Part shown: positions 14,501 to 22,184 of the stretch, piece by piece
Numbering within the stretch: the stretch's first letter is position 1
Layout of the letters: each line of letters starts with the position of its first letter
Source of the DNA: a virus
IMG/VR virus record: IMGVR_UViG_3300028030_000056
Location: 1-25,236 of that record
DNA length: 25,236 nucleotides
Direction: 5' to 3' (one strand)
Notes under the pieces: model-generated
Seen by the model: the letters and a program-made list of their open reading frames with translations, nothing else
Database searches by the model: none
What the model was told of the DNA's origin: nothing
Program-made: the position numbers and the translations under genes

Positions 14501-16484
14501 TGAAGTAAATGATGCAGATGCAGATCCTTCCAATGAAGATAATACAGCCAGTAATTTAGGCAGTGGAGCAAATGTATATAAGCAAAAGTCCGGATTGGAT
14601 TTACAGTTTCGTACATTGACCAGTTCAGATGCTTCAGTAACCATCACAGAAAATGCAAATGAAATAGACCTCAAGGCTACAGGATCAGGAGGAGGCGACA
14701 ATTGGGGAAGCCAGGTCGTACAGACTGATGGAACACTTACCGGAGACGGTACAGCAGGGAGTCCTTTGAGTGCAGTAGGAAGTGATGACGGAGATTGGGT
14801 TGTGTCCGGAAATAATATGAATACGGGAGTTAGTGGGAATGTAGGGATAGGTCTTTTGCCTACTTATAAGTTGGATGTTGATGGAGTTATTAGATCAAAT
14901 AAAAGAATTATTCTTGACAATGGAGGAAGAAGTATTTATATTGGAAATGGAGCTGGATTATATGAAGATGGTGCTGATCGACGAAATGTAGGTATAGGGT
15001 ATTATTCTTTGAAGAATAATCATTCAGCTTATTATAATGTTGCTGTGGGTATGTATAGCTTACTTAATGATACTTCAGGGGTATCAAATACCGCATTGGG
15101 ATTTTATTCCCTTCGCGAAAGTTTATCCGGAAGTAATAATGTGGCTATTGGTAGAGAATCGGGCTTAAACACCACTACAGGATCTAATAATACAATAATA
15201 GGAGCTTATTCGGGAAAATATATGGAAGGCAATAATAATGTTTTTATAGGGTATTTTTCTGGATACAATGCGATAGGAAATCATAAATTGTATATTGAGA
15301 CTTCAGCTTCTAATACTCCCCTGATTTACGGAGAATTCGACAATGATCTACTCCGTATCAACGGCAATCTCCAAGTCCGTGATGTTTCTACAGACAATAC
15401 CCTTACCAATCTACTCGTCATTGACGGTACTAGCAAGGAAATAAAATCTCGTGCAATCTCGAGTATAGATGTCAATGACGCAGACTCTGATCCTACAAAC
15501 GAGCTTCAGACGATAAGTAAGTCCGGATCTACTGTTACTCTTAGTAATGGAGGAGGCTCATTTACTGATGAAGTGAATGATGCAGATGCAGATCCAAACA
15601 ATGAAATACAAAACCTAGATCAGGTTACTACACAAGGCAATACTACTACTAATGATGTCACTATAGGAAATTTGATTGTACAGAAGGTAGGAGCTTCTAT
15701 AACGCTTGATAATAATTCAGGAGCACCCGGTAAATGGAAGATGTTTATTGATGATAGTAATGATGAATTATTCTTACAACCAAAATACGCAAATAGTACA
15801 CGGTATTATATTAAAGCTCAAAGCGGTAATACTATTTATTCGTACAACACAGTGACAGGAGCAACTGATTTTACTAATTCTTCAGGTGTAGGTGCTGTAG
15901 GCATTAGTCCTGCTAATTATAGGGTTTCAGTCAATAATTCTAGTAATCAGCAATCAATTACGCTATATGGAGATACAAGACAAATAAAATTAGGTACGGA
16001 CTATGGAAGCCCCAACGAGGTGATGATGGTCAATGCCTCTAATGAGTTGGAATATGTAGATCCGCGTAATTTCTTAGCTAAAATACTCGGAACAACAGGC
16101 AATTACAATCTTACAAGTTCCTGGACTGTGATCCCATTTGGAAACGATCCAATAAATTCCGGACAATTTACTTTTGATGATGCTAATGATAAACTGGAAT
16201 ATAATGCATCAGGAACTTATCAGACTTGTTTCGAGGGAGTAGTTGAATATTCAGGATCATCTAGTACTGATATTGAGTTCAAAATAGAATACAATGGTTC
16301 AGCTACTATCACTCCAACATATATACATTCAATTCACGACTTCGATGCATCCAATGAGGAGAAAGTATATGTAAACTTTTGTAATGAAAGATATTGCAGT
16401 TCTGGGCACTATGTTCGTGTAAAAGGAAAAGGTGTAGATAGTCATCTGACTTATTATAAATTAACAACTGAAAAAATCTACTAA
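11532..16484 (+). CDS. Giant secreted repeat fibre / adhesin-like protein
   Basis: This 1650-residue protein starts with a clear signal peptide (residues 1-23, 'KFWLLIMLGLVLTASLKGQ'), rare for virion proteins. Residues 108-1085 carry nine copies of a 'WG(S/T)QVVQTDxxLTGDGT' type unit (near 108, 464, 620, 702, 789, 820, 907, 937, 1058) and Asp-rich 'DADSDPxNELQTI' units (near 168, 322, 420, 520, 557, 995, 1315, 1350) that may bind calcium. Residues 1102-1250 are a left-handed-type region with 'NVGIG', 'SNNVAIGRESG' and 'GNNNVFIGYFSG' repeats, as in YadA-like heads and Bacteroidota tail-fibre domains. The last 140 residues are beta-rich with cysteines 1566, 1617 and 1622 and could be a C1q-like tip. 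It sits between sheath and tube genes. It may be a phage fibre or a surface adhesin. Confidence 0.75.
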   Translation: MKVIKFWLLIMLGLVLTASLKGQIRPDDFPLEANPDSTNFEVYSQKGGQIKRANLFALKKYYAPFIKSVGFVPSATGNSSHLAEFVEAPNGKVYYIDGKGNSVQVFGTQDIHTDATLSGDGTSGSPLHVEGELTDDQNLSDGGRSGTIQNVNIEDGTGVSFDVADNDNDPENELQTISKDPNTRIVTLSNSGGTFVDEVDDIDNDTLNEIQDLAIDTLTDSLSITQGNKVYLGYLMGRDSQKLTLVNDTLGIENGNFVYLGYLIGRDSQQIHIVNDTLWIDNGNGVPISNFDKQSLRYISKQNEIVNIGIERGDSIYINVNDADSSVINELQDLTFNETTDSLHIQYGNTVYLGSLKGDNQDLSDGGRSGTNQTINISGGNGVVVDVADNDNDPTNEYQSLSVSGNNLTISNGNTVTLDPNDADSNPLNELQNLSLSGTVLCISGGNCITLPSGDGSGGGGDNWGTDSVVSDSTMTGNGTAADTLRVNLALSVFQAQNLNYNSSTNELSIDRGNTVTLNPNDADSDPSNELQTIGKSGSTVTLSNGGGSYTDEVNDADSDPNNEIETASNIGTGAEVYKQKTGSNFEFRKLTSSDGSVTITQNADDINLQASSGGGGDNWGTQVVQTDASLTGDGTAANKLKVDPITVNTFNDTHQFHLPDALGNTIAFKGIGDISVTTPSNGSHVIEFEYTGSGGGGGDDWGTQVVQTNGGLTGDGTSGNPLAAIDQSATNEDNTASNLGSGANVYKQKSGLDLQFRTLTSSDASVTITENANEIDLKATGSGGGDNWGSQVVQTDGTLTGDGTSGNPLHAVGSGGDDWGSQVAQVGSGITGDGTSGNPLTAVDASTTNEIETASNIGGYAQIYKEKVGHDLRFKTLRSSDASVTITENADHIDLKSTGSGGGDNWGSQVVQTDATLTGDGTAGSPLHSVGSGDDWGSQVVQTNGGLTGDGTSGSPLTAVDASTTNELQTISKSGSTVTLSNGGGSYTDEVNDADADPSNEDNTASNLGSGANVYKQKSGLDLQFRTLTSSDASVTITENANEIDLKATGSGGGDNWGSQVVQTDGTLTGDGTAGSPLSAVGSDDGDWVVSGNNMNTGVSGNVGIGLLPTYKLDVDGVIRSNKRIILDNGGRSIYIGNGAGLYEDGADRRNVGIGYYSLKNNHSAYYNVAVGMYSLLNDTSGVSNTALGFYSLRESLSGSNNVAIGRESGLNTTTGSNNTIIGAYSGKYMEGNNNVFIGYFSGYNAIGNHKLYIETSASNTPLIYGEFDNDLLRINGNLQVRDVSTDNTLTNLLVIDGTSKEIKSRAISSIDVNDADSDPTNELQTISKSGSTVTLSNGGGSFTDEVNDADADPNNEIQNLDQVTTQGNTTTNDVTIGNLIVQKVGASITLDNNSGAPGKWKMFIDDSNDELFLQPKYANSTRYYIKAQSGNTIYSYNTVTGATDFTNSSGVGAVGISPANYRVSVNNSSNQQSITLYGDTRQIKLGTDYGSPNEVMMVNASNELEYVDPRNFLAKILGTTGNYNLTSSWTVIPFGNDPINSGQFTFDDANDKLEYNASGTYQTCFEGVVEYSGSSSTDIEFKIEYNGSATITPTYIHSIHDFDASNEEKVYVNFCNERYCSSGHYVRVKGKGVDSHLTYYKLTTEKIY
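13725..13927 (+). repeat. 203-bp direct repeat inside the fibre gene, copy 1
   Basis: Bases 13725-13927 recur at 14532-14734, 807 bp later, with about five differences, mostly at third codon positions. The copies encode residues 732-799 and 1001-1068, identical in protein. Homologous recombination between them would delete or duplicate 269 codons in frame. Confidence 0.9.
14532..14734 (+). repeat. 203-bp direct repeat inside the fibre gene, copy 2
   Basis: This is the second copy of the repeat starting at 13725, in frame. It lies directly before the end of the repeat region and the transition to the 'NVGIG' head-like region. Confidence 0.9.
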
Positions 16485-16496
16485 AAATTAATCAAT

Positions 16497-16928
16497 ATGG
16501 CACTTAATAAAGAACAAACTATTAGAGGTACTGCATATTCTTGGTCTCAAATAAAAATCAATATAGGAGGCAATGTTATCTCTGAAGTAAAAGCTATCTC
16601 TTATAAGACAAAACAAGCTAAGCAAAACAACTATGGAGCTGGATCAGGAGCATTAAGCAGATCTCGAGGGAAGAAAGAATATGAAGGATCTATCCAGTTA
16701 TTTATGACTGCAATGGAGTCTCTTCGTAAAAATGCAAAGTCCGGTGATCTGACAGACATCGCTCCTTTTACAATAGTAGTGTCTTATCTTCCTGAAGGAG
16801 GTACGATAGTTACTCATACACTTAAGTATTGTGAGTTCTTGGAGGACGGCTATGATGTAAAAGAAGGTGATATGGAAGTAGCTCCTACTCTACCAATCAT
16901 CATTGGCGGTGTAGATTATGGCATATAG
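16497..16928 (+). CDS. Tail tube protein
   Basis: The 143-residue protein has the beta-rich layout of contractile tail tube subunits: 'YSWSQIKINIGGNVISEVKA' with 'ISYKTKQAKQNNYGAGSGAL', a hairpin loop, 'GKKEYEGSIQLFMTAMESL', and closing strands 'THTLKYCEFLEDGYDVKEGD' and 'LPIIIGGVDYG'. It forms the inner tube pushed into the cell. It is followed after 48 bp by the tail chaperone with its frameshift, then the tape measure, the standard tail order. The only oddity is the 5-kb gene separating it from the sheath gene. Confidence 0.85.
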   Translation: MALNKEQTIRGTAYSWSQIKINIGGNVISEVKAISYKTKQAKQNNYGAGSGALSRSRGKKEYEGSIQLFMTAMESLRKNAKSGDLTDIAPFTIVVSYLPEGGTIVTHTLKYCEFLEDGYDVKEGDMEVAPTLPIIIGGVDYGI

Positions 16929-16976
16929 GAAAACAGTATTCAAATAGTATTATAATAACCTTTAAACATTATTCAA

Positions 16977-17297
16977 ATGGCAGAGATTATAGCAGGCGGG
17001 CTAACTCAAGCAGAAATTGACAAATTAAAAAAGAAGCACGGATCACTTCGTTTGATTTCCGTTGAAGATGGGGATACTCATATCCATTTCTTCTTCAAAA
17101 AACCAAATATGAATGTGATTGCAGCCGTGCAGACTATCGCAGAGAGAGATGTGATTGCAGCGACTCAACAATTCTTTAAAGAATGTTTAGTACACGGAGA
17201 TCCTTCGTATGTTGATGATGTGGATGTATTTATGTCGATTCAGCCACACCTGGAGAAATTAATTGAAGAAAGAAAAGTAGTCGTAAAAAACTTCTAA
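16977..17297 (+). CDS. Tail assembly chaperone, zero-frame product
   Basis: The 106-residue protein has mixed alpha/beta character ('LISVEDGDTHIHFFFKKPN', then 'ATQQFFKECLVHGDP' and 'MSIQPHLEKLIEERKVVVKN'). It is small, acidic-then-basic, and lies between the tube and tape measure genes, where all contractile and siphovirus tails carry the gpG-type chaperone that coats the tape measure during assembly. Its last codons are the slippery heptamer A AAA AAC (17285-17291), so most ribosomes stop at TAA 17295 and a minority make the longer fusion. Confidence 0.85.
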   Translation: MAEIIAGGLTQAEIDKLKKKHGSLRLISVEDGDTHIHFFFKKPNMNVIAAVQTIAERDVIAATQQFFKECLVHGDPSYVDDVDVFMSIQPHLEKLIEERKVVVKNF

Positions 17298-17470
17298 GGC
17301 GGACATCACTGAGTGATGCTTCGCCTGAACTACTTAAAGCCAATGCTTTTATAAGGTTCTTTCACAAAGTAGAACCTGAAGAGCTTGAGATAGAAGATTG
17401 GGCTAAAAGATACAACGAGATATTATTCGTGATATCTCAATTCAAGAAAATGATAACCATAGAGGAATAA
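16977..17470 (+). CDS. Tail assembly chaperone, -1 frameshift fusion product
   Basis: After a -1 slip at the AAC codon (17289-17291) the reading frame continues with CTT CTA AGG for 59 residues to TAA at 17468-17470, giving 164 residues in all. The extension begins LLRRTSLSDASPELLKANAF and ends near 'YNEILFVISQFKKMITIEE'. It contains 'EPEELEIEDWAKRYNEI', the Trp-containing helix common in the second half of such chaperones. There is no start codon of its own near the junction, so the fusion is the expected product. The equivalent of lambda gpG-T and of the conserved frameshift in tail genes of dsDNA phages (Xu, Hendrix and Duda) is the basis for this call. The zero-frame and fusion ratio sets assembly. 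Confidence 0.88.
17285..17325 (+). promoter_or_regulatory. -1 programmed ribosomal frameshift signal
   Basis: The heptamer A AAA AAC sits in the correct zero-frame phase at 17285-17291. The 6-nt spacer 17292-17297 (TTCTAA) holds the zero-frame stop. The stem begins at 17298: GGCGGA (17298-17303) pairs with TTCGCC (17320-17325, one G-U), C17319 is bulged, and CATCAC (17304-17309) pairs with GTGATG (17313-17318) around a TGA loop, 12 pairs in total. Confidence 0.9.
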
Positions 17471-17500
17471 AGATATTTTTTAACTAAATTATTTAAAAGT

Positions 17501-18193
17501 ATGAAGAATTTTAAGTTTTTATCGCTTTTCACTTTACTGCTATTAGCCTTTGTGCTAAGTGCTCAAAACCCACATATTTACAAGGAGGATTATGTTCCGG
17601 ATAATTCTGCTAAGATGGGGGTTGATGATGAGTTGTATGTTCCGGATAATTTTGCTATTGTGGAGATAGACAATAAAGAGTATTCCGGTTTGGATGTATC
17701 ATCACTGGATGATGATCTAACCGTGACCGGTTCTTATATGTATTTATCCAATGATAAACAGGATTTACAAGTAACGTATGTATCGAATCCTTTAGATAAA
17801 GAAGAGATATCAAGAGAATCTGAAGTAAAAGAAGCTACATTAAGTACGACACCTCAAGTTACGTCGAATGACCTTCCTGATCCACCTTATGATGATGATA
17901 AACCTGACGCCTCTAAATTCAGTAAATGGTATTACGCCTTGTATGGAGTCTTAGTTTGGCTTGGAGGTGTACTAGGTAAGGTATTCGGTCTGAAAGAAAT
18001 GATTCCTAAGTATGTATATGTAGTCATAGCCTTTGGAATAGTTATAGCAGGAGGTTTTATCTGGTACGGATTTGACTTTATGATGTTGGCTATTACATTG
18101 GCATCGACACTGGGTATTTATGATATATTAGCACCATTGGTAAAGAAAAAGAAAACACTTGAACAGGTATTATTAAACGATAAAGTACAGTAA
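17501..18193 (+). CDS. Secreted multi-span membrane protein, unknown function
   Basis: The 230-residue protein has a signal peptide (1-22, 'FTLLLLAFVLSAQ') followed by a 115-residue acidic soluble region containing a duplicated 'YVPDN' unit (residues 31-35 and 46-50) and an Asp/Pro-rich stretch (125-137), then up to three membrane spans at about 143-163, 171-190 and 192-213, and a lysine-rich end (215-218). It has the topology of an inner-membrane protein with an exported N-terminal domain. It lies between the chaperone and tape measure genes. It might be a holin, an injection-channel factor or a host-surface protein; I know no close family. Confidence 0.6.
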   Translation: MKNFKFLSLFTLLLLAFVLSAQNPHIYKEDYVPDNSAKMGVDDELYVPDNFAIVEIDNKEYSGLDVSSLDDDLTVTGSYMYLSNDKQDLQVTYVSNPLDKEEISRESEVKEATLSTTPQVTSNDLPDPPYDDDKPDASKFSKWYYALYGVLVWLGGVLGKVFGLKEMIPKYVYVVIAFGIVIAGGFIWYGFDFMMLAITLASTLGIYDILAPLVKKKKTLEQVLLNDKVQ

Positions 18194-18207
18194 GGAAACA
18201 AGTGTAA

Positions 18208-20181
18208 ATGAGTCGTGTAGTAACATATAAGATTGAGGGCAAAGATTACATTAGTAAGGTCTTAGAGACTATCGGAGGAAAGTCTGTCAAGATTAGAAAT
18301 AATATTCGTAAAATCCGAAGTAAATTTAGTTCACTAAATAGACCGATGAAACGAGTTGCCCTCAATTTTCTTAAGATGGAACGTAGAGGCAAAAGGTTCG
18401 TGAAAAAAATTGGGGCAGGGCTAAAGAAAATAAAAAATAATTTAGGAGGTTTTGGAGCGACAATAGCCGGAGTTTTCGCAGCTCGTGAAATGTTCAATTT
18501 CTTTGGCAATCTAAAAACAAAAGCTTCAGACCTAAATGAAAGTATCAACAAATCAAAAGTCGTTTTTGGCGACTATTTTTCGTCTATAGACAAATATTCC
18601 AGGAAAGCATATCTGGCAGCCGGTATTTCAAAAGAACAGGCATTGGCTAATGCATCTGCATTTGGTTCAATGTTCAAGGAATTAGGCTATGGTCAAAAGG
18701 CTACGGCTGATCTTTCTAAAGGAGCTGTGCAATTGGCTTCAGATTTAGCTTCATTCAATAACCTAGATCCGGGACAGGCATTTGACGCTCTTTTTGCAGG
18801 CATAAAAGGAGAAACACAAGTATTGGCTACAAATTTCGGTATTGTCTTGGATGAAGCGATGGTGAAGCAAAAAGCCTTTGATATGGGATTGGTCAAATCT
18901 ACAAAAGGCACACTTCCCAAAGCGATTAAAGTACAGGCTACCTATGCAGCTATTTTGGAGCGTACCAAAGATGCTCAAGGTGACTTTGCTCGTACATCTG
19001 AAGATAGTGCCAATAGTGAAAGAATCTTACGTGCACAAGTAGAGAATTTACAAGCATCAATGGGTAAATTGTTGCTTCCCACATATACCAAATTAGTCAA
19101 GAAATTGAGAGAAGGTGTCAGTTGGATTGATAGGAATAAAACAGAGATACTTAAATGGACAAAAGTAAGTCTCAAAGTCATAGGAGTATTAGGAGGTATT
19201 TGGATCGCAGCAAAGAGTCTAATAGGTGTAGTGAGAATTATAAGCGATGTTAGAGATGCGTATAAAAAATTGAGAAAATCTACTATTCTCGCCAAAATAG
19301 CTCAGCTTGCTTTCGATGCTGTGGCAATGGTCAATCCATTTGTATGGATCGGGATTGCAGTCGTAGCGGTTGGAGCTGCTGTCTATATGATTATTAAGCA
19401 TTGGGATAAGGTTAGAACATTCCTTATTTATTGGGGGACAAAAATCTTAAGTTGGTTTAAAGGATTTGCAGCCCTAATGTGGAAGATCAATCCGTTTAGA
19501 TTATTACTCGAAGGTATAGAGCATTTCTTTCCGGGAGTGAAAGCTAAACTTATCGGATTATTTAAGTGGGTAGGTGATCTGATGGTTGTCGCAGGTAAAT
19601 GGCTTTGGAAACACAGTCCATTTATGATGTTGCTAAATGCTGCTGATTATATATTCCCCGGTATAAAAGAAAAACTTAGTAAGATATTTGAATATATTAC
19701 TGATAAGATAATGAAATTTGTGGGTTGGCTCAAAGGCTCTGTATTGGGGCAAATTATCTCCAAAACATTCAAGTTGAATTGGGTTGATAATAAAATGACA
19801 AATGCAGACCACAGCAAGAAATTAGCAGGCGTTTGGGGAAAGAAAGTAGTACCGACAAAGTCCGGAGTAGATACACAAATAGAAAAGGATAATCCTTATA
19901 ATAAAGTCAGTTCAATATTAGGAAAAGCTCCAGGAGAAAAGCAAAGTCTATTTACTAAAAAAACAAAATCTAAAAATGACCTTGGAGGGCATATCAATAA
20001 GGGATTATCTTCGGTTTCTTCAGGTGGTGGTTCTATCAAAAATATAAATATTTCAATAGGAAAATTGATTGAGAAATTTGTGATAGAGACAAATAACGTT
20101 GGAGCTAGTTTGGATCAAGTGAAAGCAGAAGTCTCAAGAGTATTATTAGATGCAGTAAATGATGTCAATTATGCCGGATAA
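18208..20181 (+). CDS. Tail tape measure protein
   Basis: The 657-residue protein is long and largely helical, as expected of the ruler that sets tail length and is ejected through the tube. It has a basic N-terminal coiled region (20-80), a conserved tape-measure-like core ('GISKEQALANASAFGSMFKE', 'FNNLDPGQAFDALFAGIKGE', 'GIVLDEAMVKQKAFDMG'), two hydrophobic spans at about 322-347 and 377-397, and then a duplicated 33-residue unit (427-459 'NPFRLLLEGIEHFFPGVKAK' and 468-501 'SPFMMLLNAADYIFPGIKEK'). The C-terminal 100 residues are Gly/Ser rich. At a typical 1.5 angstrom per residue the tail would be about 100 nm. The end overlaps the next gene by 23 bp. Confidence 0.88.
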   Translation: MSRVVTYKIEGKDYISKVLETIGGKSVKIRNNIRKIRSKFSSLNRPMKRVALNFLKMERRGKRFVKKIGAGLKKIKNNLGGFGATIAGVFAAREMFNFFGNLKTKASDLNESINKSKVVFGDYFSSIDKYSRKAYLAAGISKEQALANASAFGSMFKELGYGQKATADLSKGAVQLASDLASFNNLDPGQAFDALFAGIKGETQVLATNFGIVLDEAMVKQKAFDMGLVKSTKGTLPKAIKVQATYAAILERTKDAQGDFARTSEDSANSERILRAQVENLQASMGKLLLPTYTKLVKKLREGVSWIDRNKTEILKWTKVSLKVIGVLGGIWIAAKSLIGVVRIISDVRDAYKKLRKSTILAKIAQLAFDAVAMVNPFVWIGIAVVAVGAAVYMIIKHWDKVRTFLIYWGTKILSWFKGFAALMWKINPFRLLLEGIEHFFPGVKAKLIGLFKWVGDLMVVAGKWLWKHSPFMMLLNAADYIFPGIKEKLSKIFEYITDKIMKFVGWLKGSVLGQIISKTFKLNWVDNKMTNADHSKKLAGVWGKKVVPTKSGVDTQIEKDNPYNKVSSILGKAPGEKQSLFTKKTKSKNDLGGHINKGLSSVSSGGGSIKNINISIGKLIEKFVIETNNVGASLDQVKAEVSRVLLDAVNDVNYAG

Positions 20182-20722
20182 AACAACTACATTGAAAGTA
20201 TTTGGATTGCAAAGTGTCAGGACTCCTTCTTATACCGGGTTTGATGTATTGCATCAAGATGATGATCTTACTATAGCCGGTAACGGTTTGTTTACAGGAT
20301 CTATGCTTGGATCTCCTGTTTTTTCTGATTTGGAGCTATACATAGAAGATGAAGATAGATTGTATTTACAAGACGTTTTATTTACTGTAAATATGACAAA
20401 GAATATAGTTACCACTGCTGTAAATGGGAAGAAAGGGACGGTTAAAGAATACGTCAGCGACGGAGATTATAGTGTACACATCCAAGGGCTTATTGTCAGT
20501 GATGATTATTCTTATCCCCGGTCAGATGTGGCTACTTTAAAGAAGTTATTGTCTCACAATGAATCTCTCAAGGTTCTATCTCCATTTTTAGAGATATGGG
20601 GTATATATGAATTAGCTGTTTCTAGTTATTCCATTCCTCAAAAAGTAGGGTTTCAAAATACTCAAGCATTTGATATTACAGCATTATCTGATCAACCAAT
20701 AGAATTAATAATAGATGCTTAG
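20159..20722 (+). CDS. Baseplate/hub-associated protein (DUF6046-like)
   Basis: The 187-residue protein is beta-rich throughout and contains the pattern 'FGLQSVRTPSYTGFDV', 'FSDLELYIEDEDRLYLQDVL' and a central 'VNGKKGTVKEYVSDGDYSVH' that recurs in Bacteroidota baseplate-associated proteins, with a C-terminal 'PQKVGFQNTQAFDITALSDQ'. It takes the place where Mu carries the DNA-circularisation protein gpN, between the tape measure and the hub. Three in-frame ATGs (20159, 20162, 20171) are possible; I give the first. It overlaps both neighbours, so it is translationally coupled. The role as hub or tape-measure-docking protein is inferred from position. Confidence 0.6.
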   Translation: MMSIMPDKTTTLKVFGLQSVRTPSYTGFDVLHQDDDLTIAGNGLFTGSMLGSPVFSDLELYIEDEDRLYLQDVLFTVNMTKNIVTTAVNGKKGTVKEYVSDGDYSVHIQGLIVSDDYSYPRSDVATLKKLLSHNESLKVLSPFLEIWGIYELAVSSYSIPQKVGFQNTQAFDITALSDQPIELIIDA

Positions 20723-21662
20723 GCTTACTTCAAATATTACCATTGGAAACTATGGATTTAAGAACATCGTTTCTGTTGAATGTGCAAGCTCCTGGGACAC
20801 TTTTACGGACACTGCCACAATAGTCATTCCGAGAAAGGTTGAATGGCAAGGAAAGTATCTTTATGAGCACATAAAAAAAGGAGATAAAGTTGTTATAGAA
20901 TTAGGGTACAATGACCAAAATAAAGAAATATTCCAAGGGTATGTTACCAGTGTATCTGCAAGGATACCGGTAGAAATCAAAGTCGAAGATGCAGCCTGGT
21001 TACTCAAGCAAAATACAATAACAAAATCATATAAGAAAGTTGAGTTAAGTCAGCTTTTAAAGGATATACTGCCGTCTGTTGTACTATTTGAAGCCCCGGG
21101 TGTAAGCCTGGGGTCTTTTAGGATCTCAAACGCTACTACTATCAAAATCTTAGAAGAACTAAAGAGTGCATACTTTTTGAAGTCTTTTTTTAGAGGAGGA
21201 AAATTGTATGTAGGTTTTGCATATGTTCCTAAGCTACAGAAGAAACATGTTTTGAAGTTTAATCAAAATGTAGTGAGTGTAGATGATCTTAATTATAAGA
21301 TTGAAGATGATGTAAAAATCAAGCTTAAGATAGTCAATATTCTACCTAATAATAAGAAGCAAGAATATGAGTTTGGAGACACTACCGGAGAACAACGCAC
21401 ATTGACTTATTATGATAAAAAAGAGGCTGACATAAAGAAGATAGGAGCTGAAGAAATAAAGAGATTGAGATATACAGGTTATAGAGGTTCTATTACCATA
21501 TTTGGAGAACCAATGATTAATCACGGTGATGCAGTTAAATTGATAGATCCTAAGTATCCGGAACGTGAAGGAACTTACTTAGTGAAGTCAGTAAACAAGT
21601 CATTTGGTGATAGTGGTTATAGACAGACTATTGAATTAGATATAAAGATAAATGAGTCTTAA
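20715..21662 (+). CDS. Baseplate hub protein (Mu gp44 / late control D-like)
   Basis: The protein has 315 residues. It is beta-rich with the typical hub sequence: 'VECASSWDTFTDTATIVIPR' at the start, 'YEHIKKGDKVVIELGYND' and 'EIFQGYVTSVSARIPVEIKV' (residues 45-95), 'DAAWLLKQNTITKSY' next, and a C-terminal 'GDAVKLIDPKYPEREGTYLV' followed by 'GYRQTIELDIK'. The layout matches the hub trimer (P2 gpD, Mu gp44) that links the tube end to the spike. It overlaps the DUF6046-like gene by 8 bp and the spike gene by 11 bp. The family call is by pattern and order. Confidence 0.75.
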   Translation: MLRLTSNITIGNYGFKNIVSVECASSWDTFTDTATIVIPRKVEWQGKYLYEHIKKGDKVVIELGYNDQNKEIFQGYVTSVSARIPVEIKVEDAAWLLKQNTITKSYKKVELSQLLKDILPSVVLFEAPGVSLGSFRISNATTIKILEELKSAYFLKSFFRGGKLYVGFAYVPKLQKKHVLKFNQNVVSVDDLNYKIEDDVKIKLKIVNILPNNKKQEYEFGDTTGEQRTLTYYDKKEADIKKIGAEEIKRLRYTGYRGSITIFGEPMINHGDAVKLIDPKYPEREGTYLVKSVNKSFGDSGYRQTIELDIKINES

Positions 21663-22182
21663 AGAAGCAATAAAGAAATTAGCAAAGGACAACGAAGAGA
21701 TGTATAGTGTGATCGCTACTGTCGAATACGTGGATCAAAGCAAACGCATCTGTGAAGTATCTCCGGTCAATGGTGATGCAAAGATCTTCAATGTTCGATT
21801 ACAGGCACTACCTTCTTCAGACAAAGCAATTACTTTTATTCCTAAGAAAGGATCTGATGTAATTGTCACATTTATCAATAAAGAAGAAGCGTTTGTTTCA
21901 ATGACTTCAGAAGTGGAATCTGTGATAGGTGAGATAGGAGGGCAAAAGCTCAATTATGACAAAGATGGATTGCAAATGAAATCTACTTCAGCAGACTTAA
22001 AAGATTCATTGAATTCTGTTATAAATGTTGTCTCGAAAACGCTGTCTATCTTGAATACTTTTAAGCTTGCAACTCCTTCCGGGCCTACGATAACAGTTAT
22101 GCCTGAAATTATGGCCAAGTTGCAGAAACAAAAAGCTGATTTACAGAAAGCAAAAAAAGAATTAAACACTATTTTGAAATAA
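21652..22182 (+). CDS. Baseplate spike protein (gpV / Mu gp45-like)
   Basis: The 176-residue protein has an N-terminal OB-like beta barrel (about 20-95): 'YSVIATVEYVDQSKRICEVS', 'IPKKGSDVIVTFINKEEAFV', followed by a helical C-terminal region (115-176) with a coiled coil 'LQKQKADLQKAKKELNTIL'. Central spikes of the gpV type have the OB domain as the membrane-piercing base. The usual beta-helical needle is absent here and replaced by 'GPTITVMPEIMAKLQKQKA', so the penetrating tip may be the next small gene. Confidence 0.65.
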   Translation: MSLKEAIKKLAKDNEEMYSVIATVEYVDQSKRICEVSPVNGDAKIFNVRLQALPSSDKAITFIPKKGSDVIVTFINKEEAFVSMTSEVESVIGEIGGQKLNYDKDGLQMKSTSADLKDSLNSVINVVSKTLSILNTFKLATPSGPTITVMPEIMAKLQKQKADLQKAKKELNTILK

Positions 22183-22184
22183 TT

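Noticed and set aside
12009-14701. Several minus-strand frames of 60-87 residues inside the fibre gene
   Set aside because: They are shadows produced by the repeat composition of the fibre; two are identical because they lie in the duplicated DNA, and none has a promoter or family match.
11532-16484. Diversity-generating retroelement target in the fibre gene
   Set aside because: No reverse transcriptase or template repeat is visible in the window, and the repeat copies differ at synonymous sites instead of adenines.
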